A stretch of 23,431 nt of DNA, taken from Sutterella sp. GTDB taxonomy: Bacteria; Pseudomonadota; Gammaproteobacteria; Burkholderiales; Burkholderiaceae_F. The stretch is from positions 1 to 23,431 of the forward strand of contig JAHHRG010000029.1 of the NCBI GenBank assembly GCA_020025965.1, written 5' to 3'. Every line of letters begins with the position of its first letter. The stretch's first letter is position 1. Shown here one piece after another: positions 21,998 to 23,431 of the stretch. Under the pieces are notes generated by a model. The model did no database searches and was not told the origin of the DNA. It worked only from the letters and a program-made list of their open reading frames with translations. A program made the position numbers and the translations under genes.

Positions 21998-22928
21998 TTT
22001 CCAAATATTCTTCAATATCAACATCTTCAATACCCGCATCGATTCTCAATCGTTTTTTCACCGAATCGGATTCCACCAAATTGTCGATCTGGGCGGCCAT
22101 CGCGTCGCGATTGGCCTCCGGCAATCCGATCACTTCGGGTGTCAGGGAAAGCAATCTGATTCGTTTGTCAAGTTGTTCACCGGGAAGAACGACAGGATCT
22201 TCTTTGTCGAGTTGCAGGATCTTTGTTTTGCGTTCCAGGATCGCGGCGGCTGCTTCATAATCTTTGGCCGTTTTAGCGGCCTCGACAGCCAAATGATATA
22301 GGTTGTCATATTGATCGGCGGCTTTGGCGCGGAGCGCGTCCTTAGAAATCTTGCGATTCGCGAAGAACATCTCGACGGCCTCGGCATAGACATCGGCCGC
22401 ACGTTGGTAAGAAAGACTCACCGGCTTGCGGGTGAGGAACTGAATCGTGCGGCGTTTTCCGAATCGTGCGTCCAAAGAATACACGAAGAGGAGCATGTCG
22501 ATGTAGGCCTGATCCGATCGAGAAAGAGATCCCACCGAACCATCTGCGATATACTTTTCGACACGCTCGAAGGCACCTTCATCTTCCCAGCCACCGAAGA
22601 TGTCCATCTTCGATATGGCGGAGGAACGGTCGCGCATCAGGTTTGAGAAGTCCTTGATGGCAGTCAGATTGCCACCTGTTGCCGAAGTGAGTAGTCTTAC
22701 TTCGATTTCGGCGCGACCTTGAAGGTAGCCTCGTTCGAGGATCTTCGAGATCTCGCTATTGGGATCGGCACGTTCTTTTCGTAAGGCTTCTTCGTTCCAG
22801 TTGAAATAGGCTGCGATCTCGTGCGTGCTCCAATTCAATTTTCCGAACGAAAGAAGGTCAGATCGGATCTTTTCAGTCAGCACGATTCCGTATGCAGTCT
22901 GAGAAGAAGGTGTAGATTCGTTCATCAT
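21975..22928 (-). CDS. terS: Terminase small subunit-like protein (TerS)
   Basis: 317 residues. The N-terminal part (about 18-65) holds an HTH-like segment, FGKLNWSTHEIAAYFNWNEEALRKERADPNSEISKILERGYLQGRAEIE, followed by ATGGNLTAIKDFSNLMRDR, a pattern typical of small terminases in which DNA binding precedes the oligomerisation helices. The rest is long helices with Glu/Lys/Ala repeats (EAAKTAKDYEAAAAILERKTKILQ) and an acidic C-terminus (EDVDIEEYLENVIQEES) of the kind that contacts the large subunit. It is bigger than many TerS (often 150-200 residues). It overlaps the PLD-like gene by 56 bp and TerL by 23 bp, so the three form one unit. Confidence 0.82.
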   Translation of the reverse strand: MMNESTPSSQTAYGIVLTEKIRSDLLSFGKLNWSTHEIAAYFNWNEEALRKERADPNSEISKILERGYLQGRAEIEVRLLTSATGGNLTAIKDFSNLMRDRSSAISKMDIFGGWEDEGAFERVEKYIADGSVGSLSRSDQAYIDMLLFVYSLDARFGKRRTIQFLTRKPVSLSYQRAADVYAEAVEMFFANRKISKDALRAKAADQYDNLYHLAVEAAKTAKDYEAAAAILERKTKILQLDKEDPVVLPGEQLDKRIRLLSLTPEVIGLPEANRDAMAAQIDNLVESDSVKKRLRIDAGIEDVDIEEYLENVIQEES

Positions 22929-23431
22929 TCATAAAAATGTATTGCTCGTTCAGAGCGTTTTCACTAAAGTTTCCGCTTCCACATATCACGAAAAAGTGCT
23001 CGGCGGTTCTGATCAGCGTCACTTTCGAGTGATTCCACGCATATCCGATTGAAATGTTGCGCGTGCTGGCGTAGGCATTCAACTGGTCATTGACCTTCGG
23101 CACGCGGTTCTTGATCGAATCGGAGATGCAGATGTAGATCTTCTCGATCTCACCTTTGTCGTACCTCTTGACGAGAGATTGCAGAATGCGCTCGTTGATC
23201 GAGTAGGTGGAGAATGTGAGGTCGAGGATCTTCCCGTAATACTTGATCACATAAGTAATGAACGTGAAAGCATTGAATGAATTCAATGTCCACAAGAAAA
23301 AAATCTCGCCTCTTTGGGGAATGCGACCGACCAGTTGTTTGATGCTGTGGATCTTCTCGCAGTGCATTTTCTCGAACCGTTCGACGGCCGATGTCGATTT
23401 GTCGGCACGATTTGTCGTGCCATTTTCGGCG
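22873..23431 (-). CDS. PLD-superfamily-like protein, 5' end cut by the window edge
   Basis: At least 185 residues; an ATG at 23367 exists but the frame is open to the last base (AENGTTNRADKSTSAVERFEK upstream), so the start lies beyond the window. Phospholipase D-type signs: HSKVTLI, giving the H-x-K pair, and GSGNFSEN, giving the GSxN element, in the right order and spacing. The Asp usually found four residues after the Lys is Arg here, and only one HKD-like copy is visible, so it may act as a dimer, or be inactive. Such proteins are seen upstream of terminase genes in Bacteroidetes phages (my memory). Possible role: nuclease or DNA-binding partner in packaging; not proven. Confidence 0.75.
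   Translation of the reverse strand, partial: AENGTTNRADKSTSAVERFEKMHCEKIHSIKQLVGRIPQRGEIFFLWTLNSFNAFTFITYVIKYYGKILDLTFSTYSINERILQSLVKRYDKGEIEKIYICISDSIKNRVPKVNDQLNAYASTRNISIGYAWNHSKVTLIRTAEHFFVICGSGNFSENALNEQYIFMNDERIYTFFSDCIRNRAD

Overview
The window reads as most of a tailed temperate phage (prophage) of a Bacteroidales-type host. The host call rests on several promoters of the Bacteroidetes form (TTTG, about 20 bp, TAnnTTTG), A-rich sequence instead of Shine-Dalgarno sites before genes, and the type of integrase and holin seen. Coding DNA is near 50-55% G+C by hand counts of a few lines, which would fit several genera; I cannot name one. A long tape-measure gene (1413 codons) implies a long-tailed, probably siphovirus-like particle. 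Both ends are open: the integrase frame runs off the left edge and the PLD-like gene runs off the right edge.

Layout. Left, 1-2513, is the lysogeny and control end: a tyrosine integrase (+), a short stretch with a promoter and a terminator but no gene, a very acidic protein (-), then a divergent control region with a perfect 13-bp inverted repeat lying on the -7 boxes of both promoters, and a small XRE-type repressor or Cro-like protein (+). From 2514 to the right edge every gene I accept is on the minus strand. Read in the direction of transcription (right to left) the order is: PLD-like protein, small terminase, large terminase; an accessory island (coiled-coil protein, ArdC-like protein, a 50-residue Cys-rich protein, then about 540 bp of hairpin-rich non-coding DNA); a small 90-residue protein, portal, three head or connector-type proteins; a 254-bp structured gap and a 37-codon ORF; a 118-residue protein, tape measure, a 606-residue tail protein; a 368-residue protein and a tail-fibre or baseplate protein; then the lysis block (holin, M15 endolysin, spanin-like protein, small membrane protein).

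The most interesting feature is a set of four near-identical minus-strand promoters, each with an extended upstream box TGTCCTTT, 19-20 bp, then TATTTTTGT. They stand in front of the head block, tail block, tail-tip block and lysis block, and each is preceded by, or overlaps, a terminator-like hairpin. The first box differs from the normal host TTTG box, so I infer phage-specific late promoters, perhaps needing a phage activator not recognised here. No major capsid protein, scaffold or protease is recognisable, although portal, terminase and tail genes are all present; they may lie beyond the right edge or be hidden among the unassigned genes.
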